This document shows positions 8,571 to 16,281 of a stretch of DNA of 64,000 nucleotides, in pieces (position 1 is the stretch's first letter; each line of letters starts with the position of its first letter). The position numbers and the translations under genes were made by a program. Origin of the DNA: Methylophilus sp. QUAN (lineage in GTDB: Bacteria; Pseudomonadota; Gammaproteobacteria; Burkholderiales; Methylophilaceae); NCBI RefSeq assembly GCF_015354445.1, contig NZ_JADKYT010000002.1:496001-560000 (forward strand), given 5' to 3'. The notes under the pieces were generated by a model that was given only the letters and a program-made list of their open reading frames with translations, made no database searches and had not been told where the DNA came from.

Positions 8571-9869
8571 TTATTTAGTACCTGGAATCAGTTCCAGCAC
8601 GTCGTTAATCGACATCAGGCTGGATTCGATTTCTGCTGTCCTGCCATTTTTGAGGATTTCCATGGCGGCATTCTGCATGGCAGGGTAAGCCGCACGCATC
8701 ATGTGGTTGGCATAAATCACCAGGTTAAAGCCGTGTGCGGCCAGTTCTTCCTCTGTCACCTTGTTGTAGCTGGTTGGTACGCAGACTAAAGGAGTAGTCG
8801 GGAATTCTGATTTAAAGATTTTGGCAAACTCGAACACTTCGTCCGGGGCCTTCTGGCGGCTGTGGATCATGATGCCATCGACGCCAGCGCCGACATAGGC
8901 TTGTGCACGTTTGACGGCATCTGCAATGCCTTTTTCCAGGATCAGGCTTTCAATACGCGCAATCACCATAAAGTCATCGCTGACACGGGCAGCACGGCCA
9001 GCGGCAATTTTTTCGCAGAAGGGCTCAATCTCATCCTGCAATTGCGGCACTTCGTTGCCAAATAAGGAGTTCTTTTTTAAACCAATCTTGTCTTCAATAA
9101 TGGTGGCGGAAATACCCAGGCGTTCCATGCTGCGCACATTGAGTTCAAAATGCTCCAGTTTGCCGCCGGTGTCGGCATCCATAATTAAAGGTTTGGTGGT
9201 GACATCAAAAATGTCATTAATATTAGATAGGCGACTGTTGATCTCAACCGCTTCAATATCTGGTTTGCCGCGGGCGGTAGAGTCGGTCAGTGAGCTAGAC
9301 CAGAAGCCGTCGAACTGGCAGGTCTTGCCATTACGTTGTGCCGTCACATGCTCGGCAATCAGCGCCGAGATCGGGTTGTGTGCTTCAATAAAGCGTGAAA
9401 TCGGTTTGACGGTCAGCAATCTTTTCAAAGTGCGGCGGCGGATATCCGGTGTGGTACCCAATGCCTGGATCTGGCCGAGCATTTCATTCGAAGATACGCC
9501 ACGTGTATAAGGAATCTCAATCAGGTGGCCACCATATTCGGCCAATGCAGCACGCGCACGGTCACGGTAGGGCACCAATGGGCCTTCCAGCCAGTCGTCA
9601 CCATGCACCATGATGTCTGGTTTGTATTTGAGCAGGTTGGGTGCGTAGTCCCATTCTTCCTGCGGCACCACATTCACCACGCCGCGGATATTGCTGACAA
9701 TCTGTTTGCGCTGTTCGTAGGTGAGGTAGGGCAGGCGTTTGTGGTCGGCGACCGCCGCGTCGGATAACAGGCCGATGGTGACATCGCCATACTTTCTGGC
9801 TTGCTCAATAATATTGATATGGCCATGGTGCAGAATATCTACAGTCATACCTACATAAACGGATGCCAT
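8571..9869 (-). CDS. aepX: Phosphoenolpyruvate mutase fused to an N-terminal cytidylyltransferase
   Basis: The committed enzyme of phosphonate biosynthesis, isomerising PEP to phosphonopyruvate and forming the C-P bond. I place the start at 9869 (432 residues) because GAAGGAG lies 7 nt upstream; an in-frame extension of 25 residues to 9944 lacks such a site. Residues 1-130 are a cytidylyltransferase domain with HHGH at 14-17 and a RGVSSNEML motif. Residues of about 175-432 form the mutase barrel of the isocitrate lyase superfamily, and EDKIGLKKNS matches the mutase signature EDKxxxxxNS. It is the first gene of the operon. Fusions of this kind are known and link phosphonate synthesis to CDP activation. 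Confidence 0.95.
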   Translation of the reverse strand: MASVYVGMTVDILHHGHINIIEQARKYGDVTIGLLSDAAVADHKRLPYLTYEQRKQIVSNIRGVVNVVPQEEWDYAPNLLKYKPDIMVHGDDWLEGPLVPYRDRARAALAEYGGHLIEIPYTRGVSSNEMLGQIQALGTTPDIRRRTLKRLLTVKPISRFIEAHNPISALIAEHVTAQRNGKTCQFDGFWSSSLTDSTARGKPDIEAVEINSRLSNINDIFDVTTKPLIMDADTGGKLEHFELNVRSMERLGISATIIEDKIGLKKNSLFGNEVPQLQDEIEPFCEKIAAGRAARVSDDFMVIARIESLILEKGIADAVKRAQAYVGAGVDGIMIHSRQKAPDEVFEFAKIFKSEFPTTPLVCVPTSYNKVTEEELAAHGFNLVIYANHMMRAAYPAMQNAAMEILKNGRTAEIESSLMSINDVLELIPGTK

Positions 9870-9894
9870 GCAAAACTCCTTCGTAGTCTTTTGA

Positions 9895-9913
9895 ATACCT
9901 TTATATAAGGTAT
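9895..9913. promoter_or_regulatory. Perfect inverted repeat in the PEP mutase leader
   Basis: The arms ATACCTT and AAGGTAT flank a TATAT spacer, 26-44 nt upstream of the mutase start codon. The centre is AT-rich and could overlap a -10 element. It may be an operator for the phosphonate operon. I could not identify a convincing -35 element, and the binding factor is unknown. Confidence 0.35.
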
Positions 9914-10222
9914 GCGAATTGGATAGCCTGATTATCGTTGGCAATGCCCAGGAATGATTTGCAGATAAACGCGGAAAACCGGCCTTATATCTTGTGTGAT
10001 AGAGCGGTCATGAACGAGGCCTGAAAGCGGTGTGCTTTAAAAGCGGAATTAAGACTGATTCTCTATTTAGCTCGGTTAATGGTGAAGGCACATTCTTTTA
10101 TAGAATAGATTGATGTAAACAATTTTGTGCCGTTCTTGATTAAAGGCTAAAGATTTTGGTGGAGGGGTCGTAAATAGTTTCAAGTGCATGATTGATCGAA
10201 AAAAGAAATTTGCAATAAGTAT
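9914..10222. other. AT-rich intergenic region upstream of fliC
   Basis: No credible gene is seen between the phosphonate operon leader and the flagellin promoter. A short frame on the minus strand (10076-10327) spans the fliC promoter and shows no family features. The region probably carries regulatory sequence for the two divergent units. Confidence 0.5.
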
Positions 10223-10249
10223 TAAAGAAATTTCGCAAGCGGTCGATAA
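10223..10249 (+). promoter_or_regulatory. Sigma-28 (FliA) promoter of fliC
   Basis: TAAA at 10223-10226 and GTCGATAA at 10242-10249 are separated by 15 nt, against the consensus TAAA-N15-GCCGATAA, with one mismatch. Transcription should start near 10256 and leave a leader of about 105 nt. Confidence 0.88.
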
Positions 10250-10361
10250 CACAACTAACAACGCTAGATAGCAAACATTAAGTGGTAAATAGCGATCAAC
10301 GTTGAAAGTAACATGACGATTTGACACTTAACTGGATATACGACTCTAAAGGAGATTTAAC

Positions 10362-11159
10362 ATGGCTTCAGTAATTAACACCAACCTGGCTTCCTTGAAC
10401 GCACAACGTAACTTGACCGCTTCACAAAGCAGCCTGAACACTTCCATTCAACGTTTGTCTTCTGGTCTGCGTATTAACAGCGCTAAAGATGACGCGGCTG
10501 GTATGGCGATTGCAACACGTATGGACTCACAAGTTCGCGGTATGGATGTTGCAACACGTAACGCTAACGACGCGATTTCTTTCCTGCAAACTGCAGAAGG
10601 TGGCTTGAGCAGCGCAACTGATGCCTTACAACGTATGCGTGAACTGGCTGTACAAGCAGCTAACGGTTCCTACAGCTCTGGTGACCGTGCAAACCTGGAT
10701 ACAGAATTCTCACAACTGAAGTCAGAACTGACTCGTTTGGGTACTGCAACCAAGTTTAACGGCCAGGCAGCATTCGGTGCTGGTTACAACTTCCAGATCG
10801 GTGCAGACAGCGGTGACACCATCAGCGTGGCTTCTGTATCAGCAGCTTCTCTGTCCGGTTCCCTGTCTTCAGCAGATGCAGCTTCAGATGCGATTACAGC
10901 GATTGACGCACAACTGACGACAGTGAACACCAGCCGTGCGACATTGGGTGCTTACCAAAACCGTTTTGCTTCAGTAGTAAGCAACCTGGGCGTAGCGTCT
11001 GAGAACATGTCTGCTGCCAAGTCACGTATCACTGATGCTGACTTCGCTTCAGAAACAGCCAAGATGACACGTGCACAGATTCTGCAACAAGCTGGTACTG
11101 CGATGCTGGCTCAAGCGAACCAGTTGCCTAACCAAGTGATGACATTGCTGAGAGGCTAA
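10362..11159 (+). CDS. fliC: Flagellin
   Basis: This is the filament subunit, 265 residues. The conserved N-terminal D0/D1 region (NTNLASLNAQRNL, then LSSGLRINSAKDDAAGMAIA) and the C-terminal D1/D0 region (SRITDADFASETAKM and the LANQVMTLLRG-type end) are both complete. Between them is only a short Ser/Ala-rich segment, so the surface-exposed D2/D3 domains are nearly absent. That segment is a natural place for O-linked glycans. AAAGGAG gives a very strong ribosome site 6 nt before the ATG, and codon use is strongly biased, as expected for an abundant protein. It is under a sigma-28 promoter. Confidence 0.97.
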   Translation: MASVINTNLASLNAQRNLTASQSSLNTSIQRLSSGLRINSAKDDAAGMAIATRMDSQVRGMDVATRNANDAISFLQTAEGGLSSATDALQRMRELAVQAANGSYSSGDRANLDTEFSQLKSELTRLGTATKFNGQAAFGAGYNFQIGADSGDTISVASVSAASLSGSLSSADAASDAITAIDAQLTTVNTSRATLGAYQNRFASVVSNLGVASENMSAAKSRITDADFASETAKMTRAQILQQAGTAMLAQANQLPNQVMTLLRG

Positions 11160-11178
11160 TACATCATTCGGTAACGCT

Positions 11179-11207
11179 AAATCCACAGGCCTAGACCCTG
11201 TGGATTT
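11179..11207 (+). terminator. Hairpin after fliC
   Basis: AAATCCACAGG and CCTGTGGATTT form an 11-bp perfect stem with a 7-nt loop, 20 nt after the fliC stop. No T run follows, so it is probably a 3' stabiliser or partial attenuator that lowers flaG-fliD expression relative to flagellin. Confidence 0.65.
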
Positions 11208-11231
11208 GGCCTAGGTAAAAGGAGCAACATC

Positions 11232-11576
11232 ATGAGTGATTCATTTGTTAGTGGTGTAGGCGGTAGTTTGCAGGGTGTACAGGCAGCCAGTAGTTTGAAA
11301 CTGGTGAAATATGCTGAATCAGCTGCTGATAAAGCTGCTGCCGATGTGAATGACAAAGCCGCGATTAGCGGTGCAGTCAAAAAGTTAAATGAGTATGTAG
11401 CACCAGCGTTACAAACGATAGAGTTTTCTATCGATGATGACAGTGACCGTATCATTGTGAAAGTGGTGGATACCGAAACACAAAAGGTATTACGCCAGAT
11501 TCCCAATGAAGAAGTCCTGGCCATCAGTAAAACGCTGGATAAATTACGCGGGCTGGTGGTACGACAGACAGCCTGA
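11232..11576 (+). CDS. flaG: FlaG family flagellar protein
   Basis: The 114-residue protein has the FlaG domain in its C-terminal half (LQTIEFSIDDDSDRIIVKVVD followed by LRQIPNEEVLAISK). FlaG proteins affect filament length in several genera; the mechanism is not settled. It sits between fliC and fliD, the usual place, with AAAGGAG before the ATG and a hairpin between it and fliC. Confidence 0.9.
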   Translation: MSDSFVSGVGGSLQGVQAASSLKLVKYAESAADKAAADVNDKAAISGAVKKLNEYVAPALQTIEFSIDDDSDRIIVKVVDTETQKVLRQIPNEEVLAISKTLDKLRGLVVRQTA

Positions 11577-11609
11577 TATTGCGTTTTAATTCGGTTGGGA
11601 GATTAAGAA

Positions 11610-13289
11610 ATGGCATCGATTGTATCCTCTACTGGCGCATCTGGTCTGCCTATTGACTCTTTAGTCACAGCGCAGATGCAGGCGGAACAGCAACCCATTA
11701 CCGATATTAAAACCAAAATATCGTCTTACAATACCAAGCTGTCAGCCTATAGCACGCTCAAGAGCGGGCTAAGTACGTTTCAAACGGCCGTCGACAAATT
11801 GGCCACCGCTGCTAAGTTTAATGCGCAATCGGTGACCGCGAGTGATGCGACCAGCATCAGCGCCACCGCCAACGGCACTGCGGTGCTTGGTAACTATAGT
11901 GTGTCAGTCACGCAACTGGCGACCTCACAAAAACTGGCATCGCCTGCTTACAGCAGCGCGACCGATATTGTAGGCACCGGCAAACTCACCATCTCTTTCG
12001 GTACTTACACTGCTGCCAATGGCGGCACGCCTGCCTCATTTACAGCGAATGCCGATAAGTCCGATATCACGATAGACATCACCAGCAGCAACAATACGCT
12101 GGCAGGTATCCGTGATGCGATCAATGCAAAAAATGCGTCTGTCTCGGCTTCTATTGTTAATGACGGTACCGGTAATCGCCTGGTGATTACGTCTAAAGAT
12201 ACCGGCGAGGTGAATAGCCTCAAAATATCGGTAGCCGATGATGATGGTAACAACACCGACACTGGCGGCTTGTCTGCGCTCGCCTATGATCCGCTGGCCA
12301 GTAGCAATAACATGACACAAATGACCGCAGCGAAGAATGCTTTGCTGACGGTCGATGGCATGAGTATCAGTAAGGCCAGTAATACGGTCTCTGATGTGAT
12401 TCAGGGCGTCACTTTGACGCTGAAGACGGTCACCTCGGCCAGCAATACACTGAGTGTGGGGACAGACACGGATACCATTCAAAGCTCGGTACAAAGTTTT
12501 GTCGATGCTTATAACGCGCTGAATACCAGTATGCGTAACCTGACCAAGTTTGTGTCGGCGGGGTCGACCTCTAATGGTGCCTTGCTGGGCGATTCAACGG
12601 CGCGCAACATCATGGTCAAGTTAAAGTCGATGTTATCGGCTTCTTCGCCTACAGCGACCACTTATAAAACTCTGAGCGATATTGGCGTCAGCATGGGCTC
12701 GGATGGGTCGTTATCGCTGGATAGCACTAAATTACAAAAAGCCATTACCAACAACGTCGGTGACGTGGCCAAATTGTTCTCGCCGTCGGCGACCTCTACC
12801 GATCCGCAGGTGACTTTTCTCGGCAGCAAGGATGATACGGCCTCTGGGACCTATGCGGTGAATATCACGCAACTGGGCGGTAATGGTGTCAATGCGATTG
12901 GTACGATTAACGGCGTGACGGCCAATACCACTGGTTCTGTGCTTACTGGTGTGATCGGCAATGGCAGCTATGGACTGCAACTGAGCGTCACTGGGACTGC
13001 GACTGGCAGTCGTGGCACTGTGACCTTTAGCAAAGGCCTGGCAGGCGAGCTCAGCAGCTTGCTGGACGGCTGGTTAGATACCGATGGCGCATTGACAACA
13101 AAAACAGATGGTATTTCAAGTTCCATTAAAGATTTGAACAAAAAGGCCGATGATATAAGTGCCAAGCTGCCCGCCATTGAAGCACGTTACCGCGCCCAGT
13201 ACGCAAAACTGGATGCACTGCTCAGTAGCTTACAGAGCACCAGCAGTAACCTGACTTCACAACTGGCCGCGATTAGCGCTAATAGTTAG
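11610..13289 (+). CDS. fliD: Flagellar filament cap, hook-associated protein 2
   Basis: The 559-residue FliD forms the cap at the filament tip and catalyses flagellin insertion. The N-terminal domain (GLPIDSLVTAQMQAEQQPI, coiled-coil heptads to about residue 60) and the C-terminal coiled coil (about 495-559) flank a long Ser/Thr-rich exposed middle. It lies 33 nt after flaG, with GGGAG upstream of the ATG, and shares the filament operon with fliS and fliT. Confidence 0.95.
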   Translation: MASIVSSTGASGLPIDSLVTAQMQAEQQPITDIKTKISSYNTKLSAYSTLKSGLSTFQTAVDKLATAAKFNAQSVTASDATSISATANGTAVLGNYSVSVTQLATSQKLASPAYSSATDIVGTGKLTISFGTYTAANGGTPASFTANADKSDITIDITSSNNTLAGIRDAINAKNASVSASIVNDGTGNRLVITSKDTGEVNSLKISVADDDGNNTDTGGLSALAYDPLASSNNMTQMTAAKNALLTVDGMSISKASNTVSDVIQGVTLTLKTVTSASNTLSVGTDTDTIQSSVQSFVDAYNALNTSMRNLTKFVSAGSTSNGALLGDSTARNIMVKLKSMLSASSPTATTYKTLSDIGVSMGSDGSLSLDSTKLQKAITNNVGDVAKLFSPSATSTDPQVTFLGSKDDTASGTYAVNITQLGGNGVNAIGTINGVTANTTGSVLTGVIGNGSYGLQLSVTGTATGSRGTVTFSKGLAGELSSLLDGWLDTDGALTTKTDGISSSIKDLNKKADDISAKLPAIEARYRAQYAKLDALLSSLQSTSSNLTSQLAAISANS

Positions 13290-13370
13290 TTGAAGCGGTA
13301 GATGTCTGTAGCGAGCGGCTGGCAAATTATCGTAAACCATACGCTTTAAAGCAGAATTCAGGAGTCAAAA

Positions 13371-13874
13371 ATGTTCGGGATGAAAAAATTAGGTGTCAAT
13401 GCTTATGCAAGCGTAGGGTTGGAAACCGGTGTGGTAGATGCCAGTCCATTGAAACTGATCGTCATGCTGTATGACGGTGCAATTTCAGCCTGCATTCATG
13501 CCCAGCAAGCGATGGCTCAGCACGATATTGCCAAAAAAGGCGAATACCTGACACAAGCAGTCACCATCGTCGATAGCGGCTTGCGTGCCTGCCTGGACAA
13601 GCGCGCGGGTGGCAACATCGCACAAAACCTTGACCAGCTTTATCAATACATGACACGTACGCTGATGGAAGCCAGCGTGCGTCAGGATGTCAAAAAAGTA
13701 CAAGAAATTCAACATTTACTGATGGAATTAAAGAGCGCGTGGGAAACACTGGAAAAGTCAGCAATGGCGCGTCCAGTGCAAGCGGATATGTCTTTGGGCC
13801 AGATGGTCGCCCAGAAAACAAATGAATTGCAACAGATGGGGCAAGTTAACCGTTTGGCCACAGCCGGAGCCTAA
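13371..13874 (+). CDS. fliS: Flagellin export chaperone
   Basis: The 167-residue protein binds the flagellin C-terminus in the cytosol and stops early polymerisation. The family core is present: YASVGLETGV near the N-terminus, the SPLKLIVMLYDGAI motif (about residues 27-40) and the helical bundle to about residue 130. The C-terminal extension (about 30 residues) is longer than in the enteric protein. CAGGAG precedes the ATG. fliT follows after 1 nt. Confidence 0.93.
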   Translation: MFGMKKLGVNAYASVGLETGVVDASPLKLIVMLYDGAISACIHAQQAMAQHDIAKKGEYLTQAVTIVDSGLRACLDKRAGGNIAQNLDQLYQYMTRTLMEASVRQDVKKVQEIQHLLMELKSAWETLEKSAMARPVQADMSLGQMVAQKTNELQQMGQVNRLATAGA

Positions 13875-13875
13875 G

Positions 13876-14208
13876 ATGTCACAAGCACTGATTAATACGT
13901 ACGAATCTGCCGCAAAACTGATGGAGCAGATGCTGATTGCGGCACGCAAGGATGCCTGGGAAAAAGTCACCGAGCTGGAGCAGTCTTATATGCTTAAACT
14001 CGAAGTGGTTAAAAGCCTGGAGCAAACCATGCGCCTCGAATCTCAGGCATTGACGCCAGAACTCAATGCACGCAAGCAGGCACTGGTTCAGAAGATTTTG
14101 GCCGATGATGGTGAAATCAGAAATTTGCTCTATCCGGTGATGCACCGCATCACCGACATGATCTTTGATGCGCAATTACATGCACGCATCCCCCCGGACG
14201 TGATATAG
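13876..14208 (+). CDS. fliT: FliT-like flagellar chaperone
   Basis: The 110-residue alpha-helical protein lies directly after fliS, where FliT is found. I start it at ATG 13876, which has GGAG 6 nt upstream, rather than at an in-frame codon inside fliS. Helices covering YESAAKLMEQMLIAARKDAW and a long heptad helix match the FliT pattern. FliT chaperones the cap protein FliD and, in enterics, restrains the master regulator. Sequence conservation is low in this family, so the name rests on position, length and helical pattern. Confidence 0.75.
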   Translation: MSQALINTYESAAKLMEQMLIAARKDAWEKVTELEQSYMLKLEVVKSLEQTMRLESQALTPELNARKQALVQKILADDGEIRNLLYPVMHRITDMIFDAQLHARIPPDVI

Positions 14209-15348
14209 ATGTTACCGATTCCGCAAGTTCTCTCACAACGTATTATCGCGAGTGAAACAGAGAGCTTGCGTGCAGTTTCTTCGATCATGCCGGTCGAAGG
14301 CACGCAGTCTGAAGCCCCGTTATGGGAGCGCATGCGGCCTGGCATGCAGTTCACTGGCCTGATCCTGCAAAAAGAAGCAGGGGGCGCCAAAGCCTCAGAA
14401 CTGGCACAGTTCAAGGTTCAAATCCAACTTCCTAATCAAGCACCAGCAACGGTACAGATGCAGTTGCCTGCCCACCTGGCACAACAGCAAACCCTGCATA
14501 TGCAGTTTATGGGCCTGGCGCAGCAAGGCGCAGGCAAAGATATCCTGCCGCAAGTAAAATGGGGTGTGCAACCTGGGAGTGGCCAGGCTAATGCTGGCAC
14601 GGCACGCTTGGCTGAGACTGCCTTGCTGACGGATATGTCACAGTCTGATCATGGCGAGCATCTGCAAGACATGGTGAAAACAGCTGCTGGCCAAGCCAGC
14701 CTGGTTGAACTGAGCAGCCCGGCCAAGCATTTGCAACGCTGGCTCAGCTCTTCTGAGTTTCAGCAACAAACCACTGCTTTGCAAGCGCAAACAGTAGTGA
14801 GCCATAGCCCGCAAAAACCACAAGTACTGGCACAAGACCTGAAACATGCGCTGGATAGCTCTGGCCTGTTTTACGAGTCGCACCTGAAGGAGGCTGCACT
14901 AGGCAGCCGCCCCTGGCACCAGCTATTACAAGAGCCGCAAAACAAACCCGGTCTGGTGCCACCAGAGATGGTCGCGCAGCAGTTACAGGTGCTGGAACAG
15001 CAGCGCGTCGTGTGGCATGGCGAGGTTTGGCCAGGACAAACCATGCAATGGCAAGTGAACGAGCAGGAAACCTCGGCCCATTCGACAGAAGAACCTGTGC
15101 TGAACAGTTTACAGAGTGACCTGACCTTGCATTTGCCACGTCTGGGTGAGGTGTCAGTCAAGATCACCATGGTTAACGGCCGCTTTAGCGTGCGTGTTGA
15201 ACCGGAAGATGCCAAGGCGTTGAAAGAGATGCAGTCTGGCCGTAGCCAGTTGGCCATGAGTTTGCAGTCTGCGGGATTGAAACTGGAGTCTTTGCAGATT
15301 AGCCAGGATGACACAGCGCAAGACAGGCGGCAGTATGCAGCAGGATAA
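14209..15348 (+). CDS. Second FliK-like hook-length-control domain protein
   Basis: The 379-residue protein has a Gln/Ala-rich, low-complexity N-terminal two-thirds and a C-terminal Flg_hook (FliK-type) domain of about 80 residues (LTLHLPRLGEVSVKITMVNG, then LAMSLQSAGLKLESLQIS). It starts at the base after the fliT stop. The canonical fliK is in the fliF operon, so this is an extra copy. Its partner gene encodes a free FlhB C-terminal domain, which suggests that the two form an accessory substrate-switch module. Its actual role is not known to me. Confidence 0.75.
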   Translation: MLPIPQVLSQRIIASETESLRAVSSIMPVEGTQSEAPLWERMRPGMQFTGLILQKEAGGAKASELAQFKVQIQLPNQAPATVQMQLPAHLAQQQTLHMQFMGLAQQGAGKDILPQVKWGVQPGSGQANAGTARLAETALLTDMSQSDHGEHLQDMVKTAAGQASLVELSSPAKHLQRWLSSSEFQQQTTALQAQTVVSHSPQKPQVLAQDLKHALDSSGLFYESHLKEAALGSRPWHQLLQEPQNKPGLVPPEMVAQQLQVLEQQRVVWHGEVWPGQTMQWQVNEQETSAHSTEEPVLNSLQSDLTLHLPRLGEVSVKITMVNGRFSVRVEPEDAKALKEMQSGRSQLAMSLQSAGLKLESLQISQDDTAQDRRQYAAG

Positions 15349-15625
15349 ACTGTATACGCAGTCTGCTGTCGCCCTGGCTTATGAGGCCGGTGACCTGGCG
15401 CCACGCGTGGTTGCCAAAGGCAATGGTTTACTGGCTGAGCGCATTATTGCGCTGGCGAAAGAACATGAGGTGTATGTGCATGAGTCACAGGCTTTATTAA
15501 GCCTGTTGATGCAAGTAGAGCTGGATGCCCATATTCCGCCACAGTTGTATCAGGCGATTGCCGAGATCCTGGCATGGTTATATCAATTAGAGCAGGGTGA
15601 AACGCGGGAACCGCCAGCTGTGTAG
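15335..15625 (+). CDS. Stand-alone FlhB C-terminal-domain protein
   Basis: The 96-residue protein matches only the cytoplasmic end of FlhB: SAVALAYEAGDLAPRVVAKG, then ELDAHIPPQLYQAIAEILAW. The NPTH autocleavage motif and the membrane domain are missing, so it corresponds to the part of FlhB after the cleavage site. Known as FlhB2 or FlhX in other bacteria, such proteins can stand in for FlhB-C at the export gate. The start at 15335 overlaps the preceding FliK-like gene by 14 nt; an alternative ATG is at 15308. Confidence 0.82.
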   Translation: MQQDKLYTQSAVALAYEAGDLAPRVVAKGNGLLAERIIALAKEHEVYVHESQALLSLLMQVELDAHIPPQLYQAIAEILAWLYQLEQGETREPPAV

Positions 15626-15649
15626 CCGGTCAATGCAGAATATGCCGCT

Positions 15650-16015
15650 TTAGACTTGCATGTTCATCATGTCTTGGTAAGCGGTGACCAGTTTATTGCG
15701 TACCTGCACCGTGGCCTGGAAGGCGATATTGGCTTTCTGGCCTGAAATCATGACATCAGACAAGCTGACATTGTCATTACCCATGGCGAAATCCTGCCCC
15801 AGCTTTTCTGATTGCAGTTGCATATTGTTGACCTGGTCCAGAGAGGCTTTCAATGCATCGCTAAAGCTGACCTGGCTGGTCGGGGCTGCTGCATTGGTTT
15901 TCTGCACTGGATTTGCGATGGCCGCGCTACCCAAACCTTCAGGTTTTTGAGCGGCTGCACGCAATTGTGCCAGCATGGACGAGATGCGTTGTGCATCAAT
16001 ACCGCCTGCGTTCAT
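15650..16015 (-). CDS. fliE: Flagellar hook-basal body adaptor
   Basis: The 121-residue FliE joins the MS ring to the rod. The conserved C-terminal half is complete (VSFSDALKASLDQVNNMQ, then VMISGQKANIAFQATVQVRNKLV). It is transcribed away from fliF, unlike the usual fliEF order, and converges on the FlhB-like gene with a gap of 24 nt. AAGGAG is 8 nt before the ATG. Confidence 0.94.
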   Translation of the reverse strand: MNAGGIDAQRISSMLAQLRAAAQKPEGLGSAAIANPVQKTNAAAPTSQVSFSDALKASLDQVNNMQLQSEKLGQDFAMGNDNVSLSDVMISGQKANIAFQATVQVRNKLVTAYQDMMNMQV

Positions 16016-16281
16016 GGTGGGCTCCTTTCATCGTCATGGGCAGATTAAGCCCTTAATTGTCATGGTAGACACTTTAGCATTCTGTGCTACCGGGCGCTTT
16101 GTAAAATAGGCAACATTAATCCGTCTTATTTGCGCATTTGAAAATAAAGAGTCAGTGCATAATGTGATCCATGTGAATGTGTCCTTAAAGCGCATTCGAG
16201 TTCAAGAAGGTGTTTTTGAGTCAGCTAAGCCGAATCGGGGCAGGGCTCAGAAAACCTGCGGTAGTAAACATGGAGGTTCAG
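16016..16281. promoter_or_regulatory. Divergent fliE / fliF control region
   Basis: This 266-nt AT-rich intergenic region must hold promoters for fliE (minus) and the fliF-fliR operon (plus). I found no clear sigma-28 site and no GG-N10-GC sigma-54 site; the nearest candidates have an 11-nt spacer. The promoters are therefore unassigned. Confidence 0.4.

Noticed and set aside
8911-9510. Plus-strand frame of 199 codons opposite the PEP mutase gene
   Set aside because: It is Ser/Arg-rich with no motif and is wholly antisense to a catalytically intact gene.
8571-9869. Reading the mutase as isocitrate lyase-like, phosphonopyruvate hydrolase or methylisocitrate lyase
   Set aside because: The EDKxxxxxNS motif, the fused cytidylyltransferase and the adjacent decarboxylase all indicate PEP mutase.
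10076-10327. Minus-strand frame of 83 codons upstream of fliC as a gene
   Set aside because: It spans the sigma-28 promoter of fliC and shows no family features or ribosome site.
10340-10365. CsrA site over the fliC ribosome-binding site
   Set aside because: There is one AAGGA motif, which is the Shine-Dalgarno itself; a second paired site is not evident.
11179-11207. Full rho-independent terminator after fliC
   Set aside because: The stem is perfect but no T run follows, and flaG-fliD depend on upstream transcription; I keep it only as a hairpin.
16016-16281. Sigma-54 promoter between fliE and fliF
   Set aside because: The closest GG...GC pairs have an 11-nt spacer instead of 10, and the flanking bases do not match.
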